Shown: positions 8,842 through 20,863, counted from the first letter of the stretch. The stretch is 64,000 nucleotides of DNA from Gaiellasilicea sp963731615 (GCA_963731615.1 CAVSWD010000001.1:372001-436000); one strand, 5' to 3'. A program made the numbers and translations. Notes: generated by a model from the letters alone, not told the origin.

Positions 8842-10065
8842 ATGCGCTCTCCCAAGCTCGTCCTTGCCCTGCTCGCCCTCGCCGGTGCGATCGCGACCGG
8901 CGCCACCGCCGCCGCCGGCGCCGACCCCGGGGTCTCCGGCTCGAAGATCCTGCTCGGCGGCACCTCACCGCTGTCCGGGAGCGCATCCGCGTACTCCTCG
9001 GTGGCGCGCGGCGCCAACGCGTACTTCCAGTACGCGAACGCGCGCGGCGGCGTCAACGGGCGCACGATCGAGTACAAGTTCGTCGACGACGGCTACAACC
9101 CCTCGCAGACCGTGCAGGCGACGCGGCAGCTCGTCGAGCAGGACAAGGTGTTCGCGATCTTCAACGCGCTCGGCACCGAGCACAACGTCGCCACGCGCGA
9201 CTATCTGAATGCGAAGAAGGTGCCGCAGCTCTTCGTCGCCTCGGGCGCGACCACCTTCGGCCGCGACCACGCCAAGTACCCGTACACGATCGGCTTCCAG
9301 CCGAGCTACCAGGCCGAAGGCTGGATCTACGGCAAGTACCTCGCGCGGACGAAGCCCGGCGCGAAGATCGCCGTGCTGCTGCAGAACGACGACTACGGCA
9401 AGGATCTGCTGGCCGGCCTCAAGCAGGGAATCGCGCGCTCGAAGGTCAAAATCGTCGCCGCGCAGCCGTACGAGGTGACCGCGACCGACGTCCAGTCGCA
9501 GGTCGCGAAGCTGAAGACGTCGGGCGCGAACGTGCTGGCGCTGTTCGCGACGCCGAAGTTCGCGATCCAGGGCTACGTCTTCGCCAACCGGCTCAACTGG
9601 CGGCCGCTGATCGTCAACAACGCCGTCTCGAGCGCTTCGAACATCATGACCCTGGCCTCCGAGGGCGGCGCGAACAAGTCGGTCGAGAACTCGATCTCGA
9701 TCGTCTTCCTCAAGGACCCGACCGACGCGAAGTGGCGCAACGACGCCGCCGTCAAGCTCTATCGCTCGATCATGGCCAAGTACGCGAAGGGCGCGAACGT
9801 GAAGGACGTCTACCACGTCTACGGCATGGCGGTCGCCTACGAGGCCGTCAAGGTGCTGAAGGCGTCCGGGAAGACCCCGACCCGCGCTGCCGTGATCGCG
9901 CAGATGAAGAAGTTGAACGACGCCTCGAATCCGTTCCTGCTTCCCGGGATCGCGATCAAGACCAGCGCGACGGAGCGCTTCCCGATCGAGCAGGCGCTGC
10001 TGCAGCGCTGGTCGAAGGGAAGTTGGAAGAGCTTCGGCGGCCTGTGGGGGTATCGAGCGGGCTAA
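8842..10065 (+). CDS. livK: ABC transporter substrate-binding protein LivK (operon 1)
   Basis: 407-residue secreted binding protein with a type I periplasmic fold. The N-terminal segment MRSPKLVLALLALAGAIATG looks like a Sec signal peptide. There is no lipobox cysteine, unlike the binding protein of the second liv operon. Core features are ILLGGTSPLSGSASAYSSVA (ligand Ser/Ala pocket), VDDGYNPSQTVQATRQLVEQ and VFAIFNALGTEHNVA, all standard for the LivK/Leu-binding family. It is last in the operon, and its TAA stop forms part of a TAAGGT hexamer that may be the promoter of fbiC. Ligand cannot be fixed from sequence. Confidence 0.9.
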   Translation: MRSPKLVLALLALAGAIATGATAAAGADPGVSGSKILLGGTSPLSGSASAYSSVARGANAYFQYANARGGVNGRTIEYKFVDDGYNPSQTVQATRQLVEQDKVFAIFNALGTEHNVATRDYLNAKKVPQLFVASGATTFGRDHAKYPYTIGFQPSYQAEGWIYGKYLARTKPGAKIAVLLQNDDYGKDLLAGLKQGIARSKVKIVAAQPYEVTATDVQSQVAKLKTSGANVLALFATPKFAIQGYVFANRLNWRPLIVNNAVSSASNIMTLASEGGANKSVENSISIVFLKDPTDAKWRNDAAVKLYRSIMAKYAKGANVKDVYHVYGMAVAYEAVKVLKASGKTPTRAAVIAQMKKLNDASNPFLLPGIAIKTSATERFPIEQALLQRWSKGSWKSFGGLWGYRAG

Positions 10066-10075
10066 GGTCTTCGGC

Positions 10076-12418
10076 ATGCAGGCCCTGCTCGAGGCGCCGC
10101 TCGACGACCTACTCGCAGCGGCGCGCGGACGGCGGCGCGGCGGCGGGCTCGTCACGTACTCGCCCAAGGTCTTCATCCCGCTGACGACGCTTTGCCGCGA
10201 CGTCTGCGGCTACTGCACGTTCGCGCGGCCGCCGCGGCGTGGCGAGCGCGCGTACATGAGCGAGGAGCAGGTGCTGGCGATCGCCCGTGCCGGCGCGGCG
10301 GCGGGCTGCACCGAGGCGCTCTTCACGCTCGGCGACAAGCCGGAGCTCCGCTACAAGGTCGCGCGCGAGGAGCTCCGCGCGCTCGGCTGCGAGACGACGC
10401 TCGAGTATCTCGGCCGTGTCGCGAAGCTCGTACTCGAGGAGACGGGCCTGCTGCCGCACCTGAACCCGGGCGTGATGAGCCGCAGCGAGCTCTCGGCGCT
10501 GCGTCCGGTCTCGGCGTCGATGGGGATCATGCTGGAGACGGTCTCGGAGCGCCTCTCGGCGAAGGGCGGGCCGCACTGGGCCTCGCCCGACAAGGAGCCG
10601 GCGGCCCGCCTGGAGACGATCGAGCTCGCGGGCGAGCTGCGAATCCCGTTCACGAGCGGGGTCCTGATCGGGATCGGCGAGACGCGGGCCGAGCGGCTGG
10701 ACGCGCTCGAGGCCCTCGCCGAGCTGCACGGACGGCACGGTCACCTACAGGAGGTGATCGTGCAGAACTTCCGCGCCAAGCCGGGCACGCGCATGGCGGC
10801 GCACCCCGAGCCGAGCCTCGACGAGCATCTTTGGACGATCGCGGCCGCGCGGCTCGTGCTGCCGGCGGACGTCGCCGTGCAGGCACCGCCGAACCTCGCC
10901 TACGCCGACTTCCCGCGCCTGCTCGACGCCGGTATCGACGACTGGGGCGGTGTCAGCCCGGTCACGATCGACCACGTCAACCCCGAGGCGCCCTGGCCCG
11001 ACCGCGACCGGCTCGCGGCGGCGACGCGTTCGCGAGGGCTCGAGCTCGCTCCACGGCTGCCGGTGTACCCGCGGTATCTGTCGGGCAAGTGGCTCGATCC
11101 GAAGGTGCTGCCTGGAGCGCTGCGCGCGGCAGACGCGCTCGGGCTCGCCCGCGAGGACGGCTGGCACCCCGGCGAGGCGGGCGCCGTTCCCTTCGTCGTG
11201 TCCCGCGACGCGCTCCCCGTCGACACGAGCGAGCTGGGGGAGGCGGAGCTCGTGCGCCTCTTCCGGGCCCGCGGCGACGAGCGCCAGCGCGTCTTCGCCG
11301 CCGCCGACCGGCTGCGGCGCGAGGTCTGCGGCGACGAGGTCAGCTACGTCGTCACGCGGAACATCCAGTACACGAACGTCTGCTACTTCCGGTGCGGCTT
11401 CTGCGCTTTCTCGAAGGGGCGGCTGGCGGCGAATCTCCGCGGCGCTCCCTATCTGGTGCCGCACGCCGAGATCGTCCGACGAGCCCAGGAGGCCTGGGCT
11501 CGCGGCGCGACCGAGGTCTGCCTCCAGGGCGGAATCCATCCGGCCTTCGACGGCGACTACTACGCCTCCATCGTCGCGGCGATCTGCGACGTGCTGCCCG
11601 ACCTGCACATCCACGCCTTTTCGGCGCTCGAGGTCTGGCAGGGTGCGGCGACGCTAGGGGTGCCGCTCGAGGACTACCTCGCTCGTTTGCGTGACCTCGG
11701 CCTCGGCTCGCTGCCGGGCACCGCGGCGGAGATCCTCGACGACGAGGTGCGGGCGCTCATCTGCCCCGACAAGGTCACGACCGAGCAGTGGCTCGCCGTA
11801 CACGACGCCGCGCACCGGGTCGGGCTGCGTTCGAACGTGACGATCATGTTCGGCCACGTCGAGCGGCCAGAGCACTGGGCGCGGCACCTGCTGCGGGCGA
11901 AGGAGCAGCAGGAGCGCTCCGGCGGGTTCACGGAGCTCGTGCCGCTGCCGTTCATCCACCGCGAGGCGCCGATGTGGCTGCGCGGCCAGGCCCGCTCGGG
12001 GCCGACGTTCGGGGAGTCGCTGCTGCTGCACGCGGTCGCCCGGCTGGCGCTCCACCCCGCGATCACGAACATCCAGGCGTCTTGGGTCAAGCTCGGGCCG
12101 GAGGGCGTCGCAGCTGCCCTCCGCGCTGGTGTCAACGACCTCGGCGGGACGCTGATGAACGAATCGATCTCCCGCTCGGCCGGCTCCGAGCACGGGCAGG
12201 AGCTGGCGCCCGAGGCGATGGAGGCGTTGATCCGCGCGAACGGCCGCGAGCCGCGTCAGCGGACGACGCTCTACGCCGACGCGCCTGCAGAGCGCCGGGC
12301 CGCCTCGTTCGCAGCGCCACCGCTGGCCGAGCCGCTCAACCCGCCGGTGCGCGATGCGGGCCTGAAGGCGCCGCCGAGGCTCGTCCGCCCGGGGCTGCTC
12401 GCCCGCGCGAGCCGCTAG
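10076..12418 (+). CDS. fbiC: FO synthase, fused CofG-CofH
   Basis: 780-residue two-domain radical SAM enzyme that makes FO, the deazaflavin precursor of coenzyme F420, from tyrosine and 5-amino-6-ribitylamino-uracil. The N-terminal CofG-like half binds one 4Fe-4S cluster through CRDVCGYC (Cys40, Cys44, Cys47). The C-terminal CofH-like half binds a second through CYFRCGFC (Cys436, Cys440, Cys443). Other CofH marks are EVCLQGGIHP and QASWVKLGPEG. The fused form is typical of Actinobacteria, whereas archaea keep the halves separate. A TAAGGT hexamer ends 7 bases before the ATG and there is no Shine-Dalgarno, so translation is probably leaderless. It implies an F420-using physiology. Confidence 0.96.
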   Translation: MQALLEAPLDDLLAAARGRRRGGGLVTYSPKVFIPLTTLCRDVCGYCTFARPPRRGERAYMSEEQVLAIARAGAAAGCTEALFTLGDKPELRYKVAREELRALGCETTLEYLGRVAKLVLEETGLLPHLNPGVMSRSELSALRPVSASMGIMLETVSERLSAKGGPHWASPDKEPAARLETIELAGELRIPFTSGVLIGIGETRAERLDALEALAELHGRHGHLQEVIVQNFRAKPGTRMAAHPEPSLDEHLWTIAAARLVLPADVAVQAPPNLAYADFPRLLDAGIDDWGGVSPVTIDHVNPEAPWPDRDRLAAATRSRGLELAPRLPVYPRYLSGKWLDPKVLPGALRAADALGLAREDGWHPGEAGAVPFVVSRDALPVDTSELGEAELVRLFRARGDERQRVFAAADRLRREVCGDEVSYVVTRNIQYTNVCYFRCGFCAFSKGRLAANLRGAPYLVPHAEIVRRAQEAWARGATEVCLQGGIHPAFDGDYYASIVAAICDVLPDLHIHAFSALEVWQGAATLGVPLEDYLARLRDLGLGSLPGTAAEILDDEVRALICPDKVTTEQWLAVHDAAHRVGLRSNVTIMFGHVERPEHWARHLLRAKEQQERSGGFTELVPLPFIHREAPMWLRGQARSGPTFGESLLLHAVARLALHPAITNIQASWVKLGPEGVAAALRAGVNDLGGTLMNESISRSAGSEHGQELAPEAMEALIRANGREPRQRTTLYADAPAERRAASFAAPPLAEPLNPPVRDAGLKAPPRLVRPGLLARASR

Positions 12419-13005
12419 CGCTCCGAGCCGCCTCGAAGCGCGCGCGGCATCCCGAGCAGGAGCCGAGGAAATCGGCGCCGCGACGTCCGCAGGGCGGTCT
12501 CGACCGCGGTCGGCTGGTGGTGCAGGCCCTCACCGTGGCCGACGAGGAGGTGCTCGACCTCCAACCCGCGCAGCGAGCGCGGCGGCCAGGGGCGGAGCAG
12601 CGGATGCACTCCGACCGGCTCGGGGCCGGCCCGGAAGAATGGAACCGTCCCGAGCGCGTCGCCGACGACCAGGATTCGGCGTTCCGGCCACCACAGCGCC
12701 ACCTCGCGCCAAAGCCGGTTGTCGAACAGCGGCAGCACCTGGAACGGCGACTCCGGAAGCGATTGCGGCACGACGTGGAGCGGCACGCCGAGCCGCTCCG
12801 CCCAGACGGCGCCGTCGCGACCATGGCGGTCGAGCAGCTGGATCACGCCGGCCGGCTCGCCGGCGCTACGCAGCCGCTCCTCGACGCCCGGACCGTCGAC
12901 CGGCTCGATCAGCCAGACGCGGTCGTCCGCCGAGAGCGCATGGGAGGTGCGCCGCAGGCCGCCGGCCTCCTCGATCCAGCCGACTGCGCCTTCGATCTCG
13001 TCCAC
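12415..13005 (-). CDS. hypothetical protein, metallo-beta-lactamase-like
   Basis: About 196 residues. The start is uncertain: I give GTG at 13003-13005; a CTG at 13018-13020 is possible. Segments such as VWLIEPVDGPGVEERLRSAG, VIQLLDRHGRDGAVWAERLG, ERRILVVGDALGT and VEHLLVGHGEGLHH look like a reduced metallo-beta-lactamase-type fold, where VGDALGT and LLVGHGE match late strands of that fold. The canonical HxHxDH metal site is not seen, so enzymatic activity is doubtful. It lies directly downstream of lysA and ends in a CTAG shared with fbiC. I do not recognise a specific function. Confidence 0.6.
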   Translation of the reverse strand: MDEIEGAVGWIEEAGGLRRTSHALSADDRVWLIEPVDGPGVEERLRSAGEPAGVIQLLDRHGRDGAVWAERLGVPLHVVPQSLPESPFQVLPLFDNRLWREVALWWPERRILVVGDALGTVPFFRAGPEPVGVHPLLRPWPPRSLRGLEVEHLLVGHGEGLHHQPTAVETALRTSRRRFPRLLLGMPRALRGGSER

Positions 13006-13022
13006 GAACCGGATGCTCAGTC

Positions 13023-14286
13023 TCAGTCTTCCTCCCTCGCGAGTAGCTCCTCCACGGTCTCTCGCCGCAGTATCAACCGTGCAGCCCCTCCCGAAACGAG
13101 GACCGCCGCCGGGCGGGGGACGCCGTTGTAGTTGGAGCCCATCGCCAGCGTGTACGCGCCCGTAGCGGGCACCGCGAGCAGGTCGCCCCGACGCGGCTCG
13201 GGCAGCGAGACTCGGTCGATCAGGACGTCGCCCGACTCGCAATGCTTGCCGGCGATCGTGAAGGGCTCGGCGGCCATCGCCTCGTCGGGCCGGTTCGCGA
13301 GCAGTGCCGTGTAGCGGGCGCCGTAGAGCTGCGGGCGCGGGTTGTCCGACATGCCGCCGTCGATCGCGACGTAGCGCCGGTCGCCGGACCGCTTGACCGC
13401 ACCGACGCGATAGAGCGTGAAGGCCGCCGGGCCGACGAGGGAGCGGCCGGGCTCGACGATCAGCCGAGGCGCCGGCAGGCTGCGCGTCGCCCACTCGTCC
13501 GCAACGGCAGCTGCGATCGAGCGGACGAGCTCGTCGACCGGCGGCTCCGGCTCGTCCTCGACGTGACGAATGCCGAAGCCACCGCCGATGTCGACGAGTG
13601 CGGGCGTCCAGTCGAGCTCGTCGTTGCAGCGCGCCGCGAACTCGGCAAGCTTCGCGACCGCCTGCAGGTGGGCTCGCCCGTCGGCGAGCTGCGAGCCGAC
13701 GTGGACGTGCAGTCCCGCGACCTCGAGGCCGGCGGCGGCCGCACCGCGCACCGCCGCGAGCGCCGTCGTCCGCGTCCAGCCCGAACTTGGAGCCGCGGTG
13801 CCCGGTCCTGATCGCCTCGTGCGTCTCCGCCTCGACGCCCGGCGTCACGCGAACGAGCACGCGGGCGACGCCGGCCTCGGCCGCCCGCGCCGCCTCGTCG
13901 GGAGCGTCGAGAACGACGAGTGCACCCGCAGCGGCGGCCGCACGCAGCTCCTCGTCCGACTTGTTGTTTCCGTGCACGACGAGGCGGTCACCCTCGATCC
14001 CGGCGCGCTGCGCGAAGGCCAGCTCGCCGAGCGTCGAGACGTCGGCGCCGAGCCCTTCCTCGGCGAGTAGCCGCATCATGGCAACGTTCGGGAACGCCTT
14101 CGTTCCGTAGACGAGGAGCGCGTCGGGAATGGCCCGGCGGAACAGTTGCGCGCGCTCCCGCAACGCCGCCTCGGAGTAGACGACGAGCGGCGTCCCGAAC
14201 CGCTCCGCCAGGGCGCCTGCGCGCATTCCGTCGAGCTCGAGCTCCCCGGCGGCGACGGTTGCCCGTGGAGGGAACAGTGGTAGCAT
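13023..14286 (-). CDS. lysA: diaminopimelate decarboxylase, one frameshift
   Basis: PLP enzyme for the last step of lysine synthesis (meso-diaminopimelate to L-lysine). It starts at ATG 14284-14286 with MLPLFPPRATVAAGELELDG. The N-terminal barrel has YGTKAFPNVAMMRLLAEEGL, which carries the PLP lysine, then VHGNNKSDEELRAA and HRGSKFGLDADD. One extra base near 13767 shifts the frame. The other frame continues with AGLHVHVGSQLADGRAHLQA, VDIGGGFGI, IVEPGRSLVGPA, the substrate loop HCESGDVLID and ATGAYTLAMGSNYNGVPRP. Corrected length is about 420 residues, normal for LysA. A TTCACT hexamer ends 7 bases before the ATG. Because lysA is essential for prototrophy, the frameshift is probably an assembly indel. 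Confidence 0.9.
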
Positions 14287-14319
14287 GAGCCGCAGTGAAG
14301 CAGCTTCTTTCATAGAGCA

Positions 14320-14354
14320 GGAAGCGGGCGCGGCGAGGAGCCGCGAGAGCTTCC
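14320..14354 (+). promoter_or_regulatory. leuS leader hairpin 1
   Basis: Strong two-part hairpin in the short leuS leader. GGAAGC (14320-14325) pairs with GCTTCC (14349-14354). A symmetric 3x3 internal loop (GGG/AGA) follows, then CGCGGC (14329-14334) with GCCGCG (14340-14345) closing a GAGGA loop. It lies just upstream of the leader terminator. Its 3' side overlaps a GAGAG (14345-14349) that could instead pair with CTCTC of the terminator. Confidence 0.55.
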
Positions 14355-14359
14355 CACGG

Positions 14360-14383
14360 GCCTCTCAGTCGAGAGGCTTTTTT
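14360..14383 (+). terminator. intrinsic terminator in the leuS leader (candidate attenuator)
   Basis: GCCTCTC (14360-14366), loop AGTC, GAGAGGC (14371-14377), then six T residues (14378-14383): a textbook Rho-independent terminator pointing at leuS. It ends only 16 bases before the leuS ATG. lysA runs the other way, so no upstream gene needs it. That placement indicates transcription attenuation of leuS. No T-box consensus (GGGTGGNACCGCG) and no leucine-rich leader peptide is seen, so the sensing mechanism is unknown. Confidence 0.75.
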
Positions 14384-14399
14384 GTACCCGGAGACGGAT

Positions 14400-16814
<2,415 letters not shown>

Positions 16815-16820
16815 CCTCCC

Positions 16821-16841
16821 GGGCCGGAGCGCCTCCGGCCC
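16821..16841 (+). terminator. GC-rich hairpin after leuS
   Basis: Perfect 9-bp inverted repeat GGGCCGGAG (16821-16829) / CTCCGGCCC (16833-16841) with a three-base loop, 6 bases after the leuS stop. There is no T-run, so it may be a U-less terminator or an mRNA 3'-end stabiliser. The remaining bases to 17007 show no recognisable feature. Confidence 0.5.
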
Positions 16842-17007
16842 CGCGCCGTGCGCGCGCCGGGCTCTCCGGGTCTGGGCTAGCGCCGCTATCCCCTCCGGCC
16901 CGGCAGGCGCAGCGACACGCCAGGAACCCGCCGCACCGAGCGAATCGGCACACAACCGGCACGAAGCCGTCACACACCCGTGACTGCTTTCCCGCCACGC
17001 TTGGGTC

Positions 17008-17574
17008 ATGCCCTCCCTGCCCGTGTCGCGCCGGCGGGCGCTCCTGATCGCGGCCGCGGCGCTCGCGCTGCTCGCCGTCGCGGGGCGCACGCTGGCCGGT
17101 GCGGGTACCGCCACCGTGCAGCCTGCCGGCGCGCTTCTCCCCGCGCGCGCGGCCGCGACGCCCGTGCTCGTCGTCCACGTTGCGGGTGCGGTGCGGCGGC
17201 CTGGCCTTTACCGGCTGGCCGAGGGCAAACGAGTCGCCGACGCGGTCGCCCGTGCGGGCGGAGCGACCGCGCCGGCCGACACCGCCGCGATCAACCTCGC
17301 CGCGCCGCTCGCCGACGGGATGCAGGTCGTCGTTCCCCGTCGGATCGCGGCCGCCGCGGGTGGTGAGGGCACGGCCGCTCCGGGACGAGTGAGCCTCAGC
17401 TCGGCGACCGTCGCCGAGCTCGATGCGCTGCCTGGAGTCGGGCCTGTCACCGCCCAGAAGATCGTCGACTTTCGGGCGGCGCGCGGCGGCTTTCGCTCCG
17501 TCGACGACCTCGATGCGATCCCGGGCATCGGACCTGCGCGGATCGAGCAGCTTCGAGAGCTGACGACTCCGTGA
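17008..17574 (+). CDS. comEA: competence protein ComEA
   Basis: 188-residue membrane-anchored DNA receptor for transformation. It has an N-terminal membrane anchor (RRALLIAAAALALLAVAG), then a SLBB domain (HVAGAVRRPGLYRLAEGKRV ... AINLAAPLADGMQVVVP, about residues 52-110), and two helix-hairpin-helix DNA-binding repeats at the C-terminus (LDALPGVGPVTAQKIVDFR and LDAIPGIGPARIEQLREL). ComEA binds incoming double-stranded DNA and delivers it to the ComEC channel encoded next; the two genes overlap by four bases (GTGA). The start ATG has no clear ribosome site. Confidence 0.93.
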   Translation: MPSLPVSRRRALLIAAAALALLAVAGRTLAGAGTATVQPAGALLPARAAATPVLVVHVAGAVRRPGLYRLAEGKRVADAVARAGGATAPADTAAINLAAPLADGMQVVVPRRIAAAAGGEGTAAPGRVSLSSATVAELDALPGVGPVTAQKIVDFRAARGGFRSVDDLDAIPGIGPARIEQLRELTTP

Positions 17575-19832
17575 TCGAACGCACCTGGCCGACCGTGATC
17601 GTGGCCTCGGCCTGCCTCGGGCTCGCGTCGGCGAACGCAGTTGCTGCGCCCGCGGCCCTTTTCTGGCTGGTGGCTGTTGCGGCGGCAACCGCGGCACTCT
17701 CTCCACGCGCACGGCTGCCCGCCTGCGCCGTTGCGGTTGTCTTGGCCGGCTGGCTGTGGGGAAGCGCGCGCCTCGAAGCGCTCGACCATAGCGTGCTCGC
17801 GGACGAGCTGGGGCGAAGCGGCGAGCTCACGGTTGTCGTCACCGGCCCCGTCCGCAAGACACGGTTCACACTCCGGGTCCCAGCCGAGGTTCGCCGCTTT
17901 CGGGCGCGCTCGATGCGCGAACGGGTCTTGCTCGAGCTTCCAGTCGGACGCTCTCCGCCCCAGGGCGCCGTCCTCGCCCTACGGGCCACGATCGCGGCTC
18001 CACGCGGTCCGGATGACGGCTTCGACGAACGAGGCTGGCTTGCGCGTCGTGGCGTCCACGTCGTCGTCCGGGGTGGTGACTGGCGCATCCTCGGGCACCG
18101 CGGCGGGATCGGTGCGGTTTCAGATCGGCTCCGTGCGCACGTCGCGCGCGCGATCGCCCCCGGCCTCGAGGGCGAACGGCGGGCGGTGCTGGCTGGAATC
18201 GTGCTCGGCGAGGACGAGGGGCTCTCCGAGGAGCTCCGCGACAACTTCAAGAGCTCGGGGCTCTACCACCTACTCGCGGTCTCGGGTCAGAACATCACGT
18301 TCCTGGCACTCGGCGTCCTGGGCCTGGCGTGGTTGCTGGGAATCCCACGACTGCTGGCCGAGGTGGCCGCGATCGCAGCAATCGTCGGCTACGTGCTCGC
18401 CGTGGGCTGGCAGCCGTCGGTCGTCCGCGCGGGCGTCGCCGGCGGCCTCGCTTCGCTGGCGTGGCTGCTGTCGAGACCGCGCGACCGCTGGCACTTCCTG
18501 GCGCTCGGAGCCGCGGTGCTGCTCGCGTGGACTCCCGCCAGCCTGCTCGAGCCGGGCTTCCAGCTCTCGTTCGCGGCCGTCGGCTCGATCTTCCTGCTCG
18601 TGCCGCGGCTGCGGCAGGCACTCGAGGGCTATCCGATGCCGACAAGCTTGCGGGAGGTGCTCGCGATCTCGACCGCCTGCGGCGCGGCGACGGCACCGAT
18701 CCTCTGGCTCCAGTTCGGCAGCGTGCCCGTCTACTCGCTCCCTGCGAACGCGCTCGTCGCAGCCGCGATCGGCCCGCTCCTCGGGCTCGCGCTCGTGGGC
18801 TCGCTGCTCGAGCCGCTGCTCCCGTCGGCGGCGCTGACGCTTGCCTGGCTGAACGGCTGGCTCGCCGCCTACATCGCTGTGTGCGCGAGCGCAGTCGGAG
18901 CACTGCCGTTCGCCCAGATCGGCTCGGGGCTTGCGGTGGGCGTTCTGCTCCTGACACCGCTGGCGCTGCTGCTCCTCCAGCGTCTCCCGCGCTGGCGGCG
19001 GCCGACTGCAATCGCGTGCGCAGCCGTGCTCGTGCCGGCGCTCCTCGTCTGGCAGCTCTCTCCGGCGGAGCGCCTGCCGCCGCCGACCGGATTCCGGCTC
19101 ACCGTCCTCGATGTCGGGCAGGGCGACTCGATCCTGCTCCAGGTACCCGAGGGAGCGGTGCTCGTCGACCAGGGACCACCCGAAGCGAAGGTGTCGCAGC
19201 AGCTCCGCGAGCTCGGCGTCCGGCGACTCGCCGCTCTCGTCCTCACCCACCCGCAGCGCGATCACATCGGGGGCGCCGCGGACGTCCTGCGCCGGACTGT
19301 TGTCGATGACGTGCTCGATCCAGGTCTCGAGGCGTCCGGCCCCGAGGAGCGCGCGGCGCTCGCCGCCGCCACGGAGCGCCAGGTCGAGGTGGTCGAGGCG
19401 AGATCGGGCGCCGAGTTCCGGCTCGGCCGGCTTCGTCTGCGCGTCCTCTGGCCGAACCGCGCCGGGTCGCCGACGGATGACCCGAACCGGTTTGCCGTCG
19501 TCTTGCTCGCGAGCTACGGCGAGGTGGACGCACTCCTCACCGCCGACGCCGAGACGGATGTCACCGCGCCGTTGCTCTCCCGGCACGTCGAGATCCTCAA
19601 AGTTGCGCACCACGGCTCGGCCGACGACGGCCTCGAGAGCGAGCTGCGCGAGCTGCGGCCTCGGATCGCCGTCATCTCGTGCGGGCGAGGCAATGACTAC
19701 GGACACCCACGGGCCTCGACGCTGGCAGCGCTCCGGGGCAGCCCGGGCCTGAGCCTGTTCCGCACGGACGAGGACGGTCGCATCGTGATCGAATCGGACG
19801 GCCGCCGGCTGACAGTCCGGACCGACCGTTGA
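17571..19832 (+). CDS. comEC: DNA uptake channel ComEC/Rec2
   Basis: 753-residue polytopic membrane protein that moves single-stranded DNA into the cell. After the first membrane segments comes a soluble N-terminal domain (about residues 60-190), then the competence domain with the signature GLYHLLAVSGQNITFLALGV and several helices. The C-terminal metallo-beta-lactamase-like domain has VLDVGQGDSILLQVPEGAVL, LTHPQRDHIGGAADVL (His-x5-Asp-His, with Gln/Arg in place of the usual His/Ala) and KVAHHGSADDG. The GTG at 17571 overlaps the comEA stop. With comEA it suggests natural competence, but no pilus genes are in the window. Confidence 0.94.
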   Translation: MIERTWPTVIVASACLGLASANAVAAPAALFWLVAVAAATAALSPRARLPACAVAVVLAGWLWGSARLEALDHSVLADELGRSGELTVVVTGPVRKTRFTLRVPAEVRRFRARSMRERVLLELPVGRSPPQGAVLALRATIAAPRGPDDGFDERGWLARRGVHVVVRGGDWRILGHRGGIGAVSDRLRAHVARAIAPGLEGERRAVLAGIVLGEDEGLSEELRDNFKSSGLYHLLAVSGQNITFLALGVLGLAWLLGIPRLLAEVAAIAAIVGYVLAVGWQPSVVRAGVAGGLASLAWLLSRPRDRWHFLALGAAVLLAWTPASLLEPGFQLSFAAVGSIFLLVPRLRQALEGYPMPTSLREVLAISTACGAATAPILWLQFGSVPVYSLPANALVAAAIGPLLGLALVGSLLEPLLPSAALTLAWLNGWLAAYIAVCASAVGALPFAQIGSGLAVGVLLLTPLALLLLQRLPRWRRPTAIACAAVLVPALLVWQLSPAERLPPPTGFRLTVLDVGQGDSILLQVPEGAVLVDQGPPEAKVSQQLRELGVRRLAALVLTHPQRDHIGGAADVLRRTVVDDVLDPGLEASGPEERAALAAATERQVEVVEARSGAEFRLGRLRLRVLWPNRAGSPTDDPNRFAVVLLASYGEVDALLTADAETDVTAPLLSRHVEILKVAHHGSADDGLESELRELRPRIAVISCGRGNDYGHPRASTLAALRGSPGLSLFRTDEDGRIVIESDGRRLTVRTDR

Positions 19833-19861
19833 CGAACGGCCCGTTGAGTAGGGTGGCTGAC

Positions 19862-20863
19862 ATGGCCGAAGCGCCCGCCCTGAAGCCCGTGTATCTGCTC
19901 TCGGGCAGCGATCGTCCCAAGATCGAGACTGCCCTCGTGCGGCTGCGCCGTCACTTCCAGGCGGAGGCGATCGAGACGGTCAGCGCCCAGGAGGCATCGG
20001 GGGCGGACGCGATCGCGCTCTGCAATGCCGGCAGCCTGTTCGGCGATCAGCGGCTCGTGGTCATCGAGGGTGTCGACGGGCGCCGTAACAACGAGGGGCG
20101 CCTGGTGGGCGGCTGGAAGGTCGCCGACGTGAAGGCGGTGGAGGAGTACCTCGCCGCTCCGGCACCCGGCGCCGTGCTCGCCCTCGTCGCCGAGGAGCTG
20201 AAGAAAGACGCGCCGCTGACCAAGGCCTGCGCGAAGGCGGGCGACGTGCTCGTGTTCGCGGTCGCGAAGCGCAATCTGAACGGCTGGGTTGCCGAGCGCT
20301 TCAAGCAGGCCGGCGCCCGTGCCGAGCCGGATGCGTGCGCGGCGCTGATCCAGCTCGTCGGCGAGGACCTGAATCAGCTTGCGAACGAGATCGACAAGCT
20401 CGCGATCTGGGCCCGCGACGAGCCGATCGGCGAGCGCGAGGTCGAGCTGCTCGTCGCCGCCGTCGCCGACACGCCGATCTTCGCGCTCACCGATGCGTGG
20501 GCACAGCGTGATGCGGGGCAGACGCTCGAAGCGAGCGAGACGATCTTCGACCGCGAGGGCCGCCCTCGCCGTGAGACGGCGCCGCGCCTGGCCGGCGCTC
20601 TCGCCAGCCATCTCACGTTCATGCGCCGGTGCCAGAGCCTCGCGGCCGACGGTGTTCGCCCGCGTGACGCGGCGGCCACCCTGAAGCGGCATCCGTTCTA
20701 CGTCGAGAAGGTGTTCGCGCAGGCGTCGAACTTCTCGGAGGACGAGCTTCGGACCGCGGTCGTTCGCCTCGCCGCACTCGACCACGGACTCAAGGGAGGC
20801 AGCAAGTTGACGCCCGACCTCGAGCTCCAGCGAGCGCTGATCGACCTCAGCGCAGCGAGCTAG
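19862..20863 (+). CDS. holA: DNA polymerase III delta subunit
   Basis: 333-residue AAA+-like clamp-loader subunit that opens the beta clamp. PVYLLSGSDRPKIETALVRL at the start, LFGDQRLVVIEGVD, the C-terminal helical domain with LIQLVGEDLNQLANEIDKLA and IFALTDAWAQRD are typical HolA motifs. I chose the ATG at 19862 rather than a start 33 bases upstream because a TAGGGT hexamer ends 7 bases before it. The gene follows comEC by 29 bases, a common actinobacterial order, and its TAG shares a CTAG with the convergent rpsT. Confidence 0.92.
   Translation: MAEAPALKPVYLLSGSDRPKIETALVRLRRHFQAEAIETVSAQEASGADAIALCNAGSLFGDQRLVVIEGVDGRRNNEGRLVGGWKVADVKAVEEYLAAPAPGAVLALVAEELKKDAPLTKACAKAGDVLVFAVAKRNLNGWVAERFKQAGARAEPDACAALIQLVGEDLNQLANEIDKLAIWARDEPIGEREVELLVAAVADTPIFALTDAWAQRDAGQTLEASETIFDREGRPRRETAPRLAGALASHLTFMRRCQSLAADGVRPRDAAATLKRHPFYVEKVFAQASNFSEDELRTAVVRLAALDHGLKGGSKLTPDLELQRALIDLSAAS

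Noticed and set aside
12415..14313. A single 632-codon reading frame covering lysA and the MBL-like gene
   Set aside because: It arises because the lysA frameshift falls into the frame of the downstream gene. The true lysA C-terminus, with HCESGDVLID and the stop at 13023, is in another frame.
16842..17007. Possible small gene between leuS and comEA
   Set aside because: No ORF with a ribosome site and no close -10 hexamer; only the GC-rich hairpin after leuS is notable.
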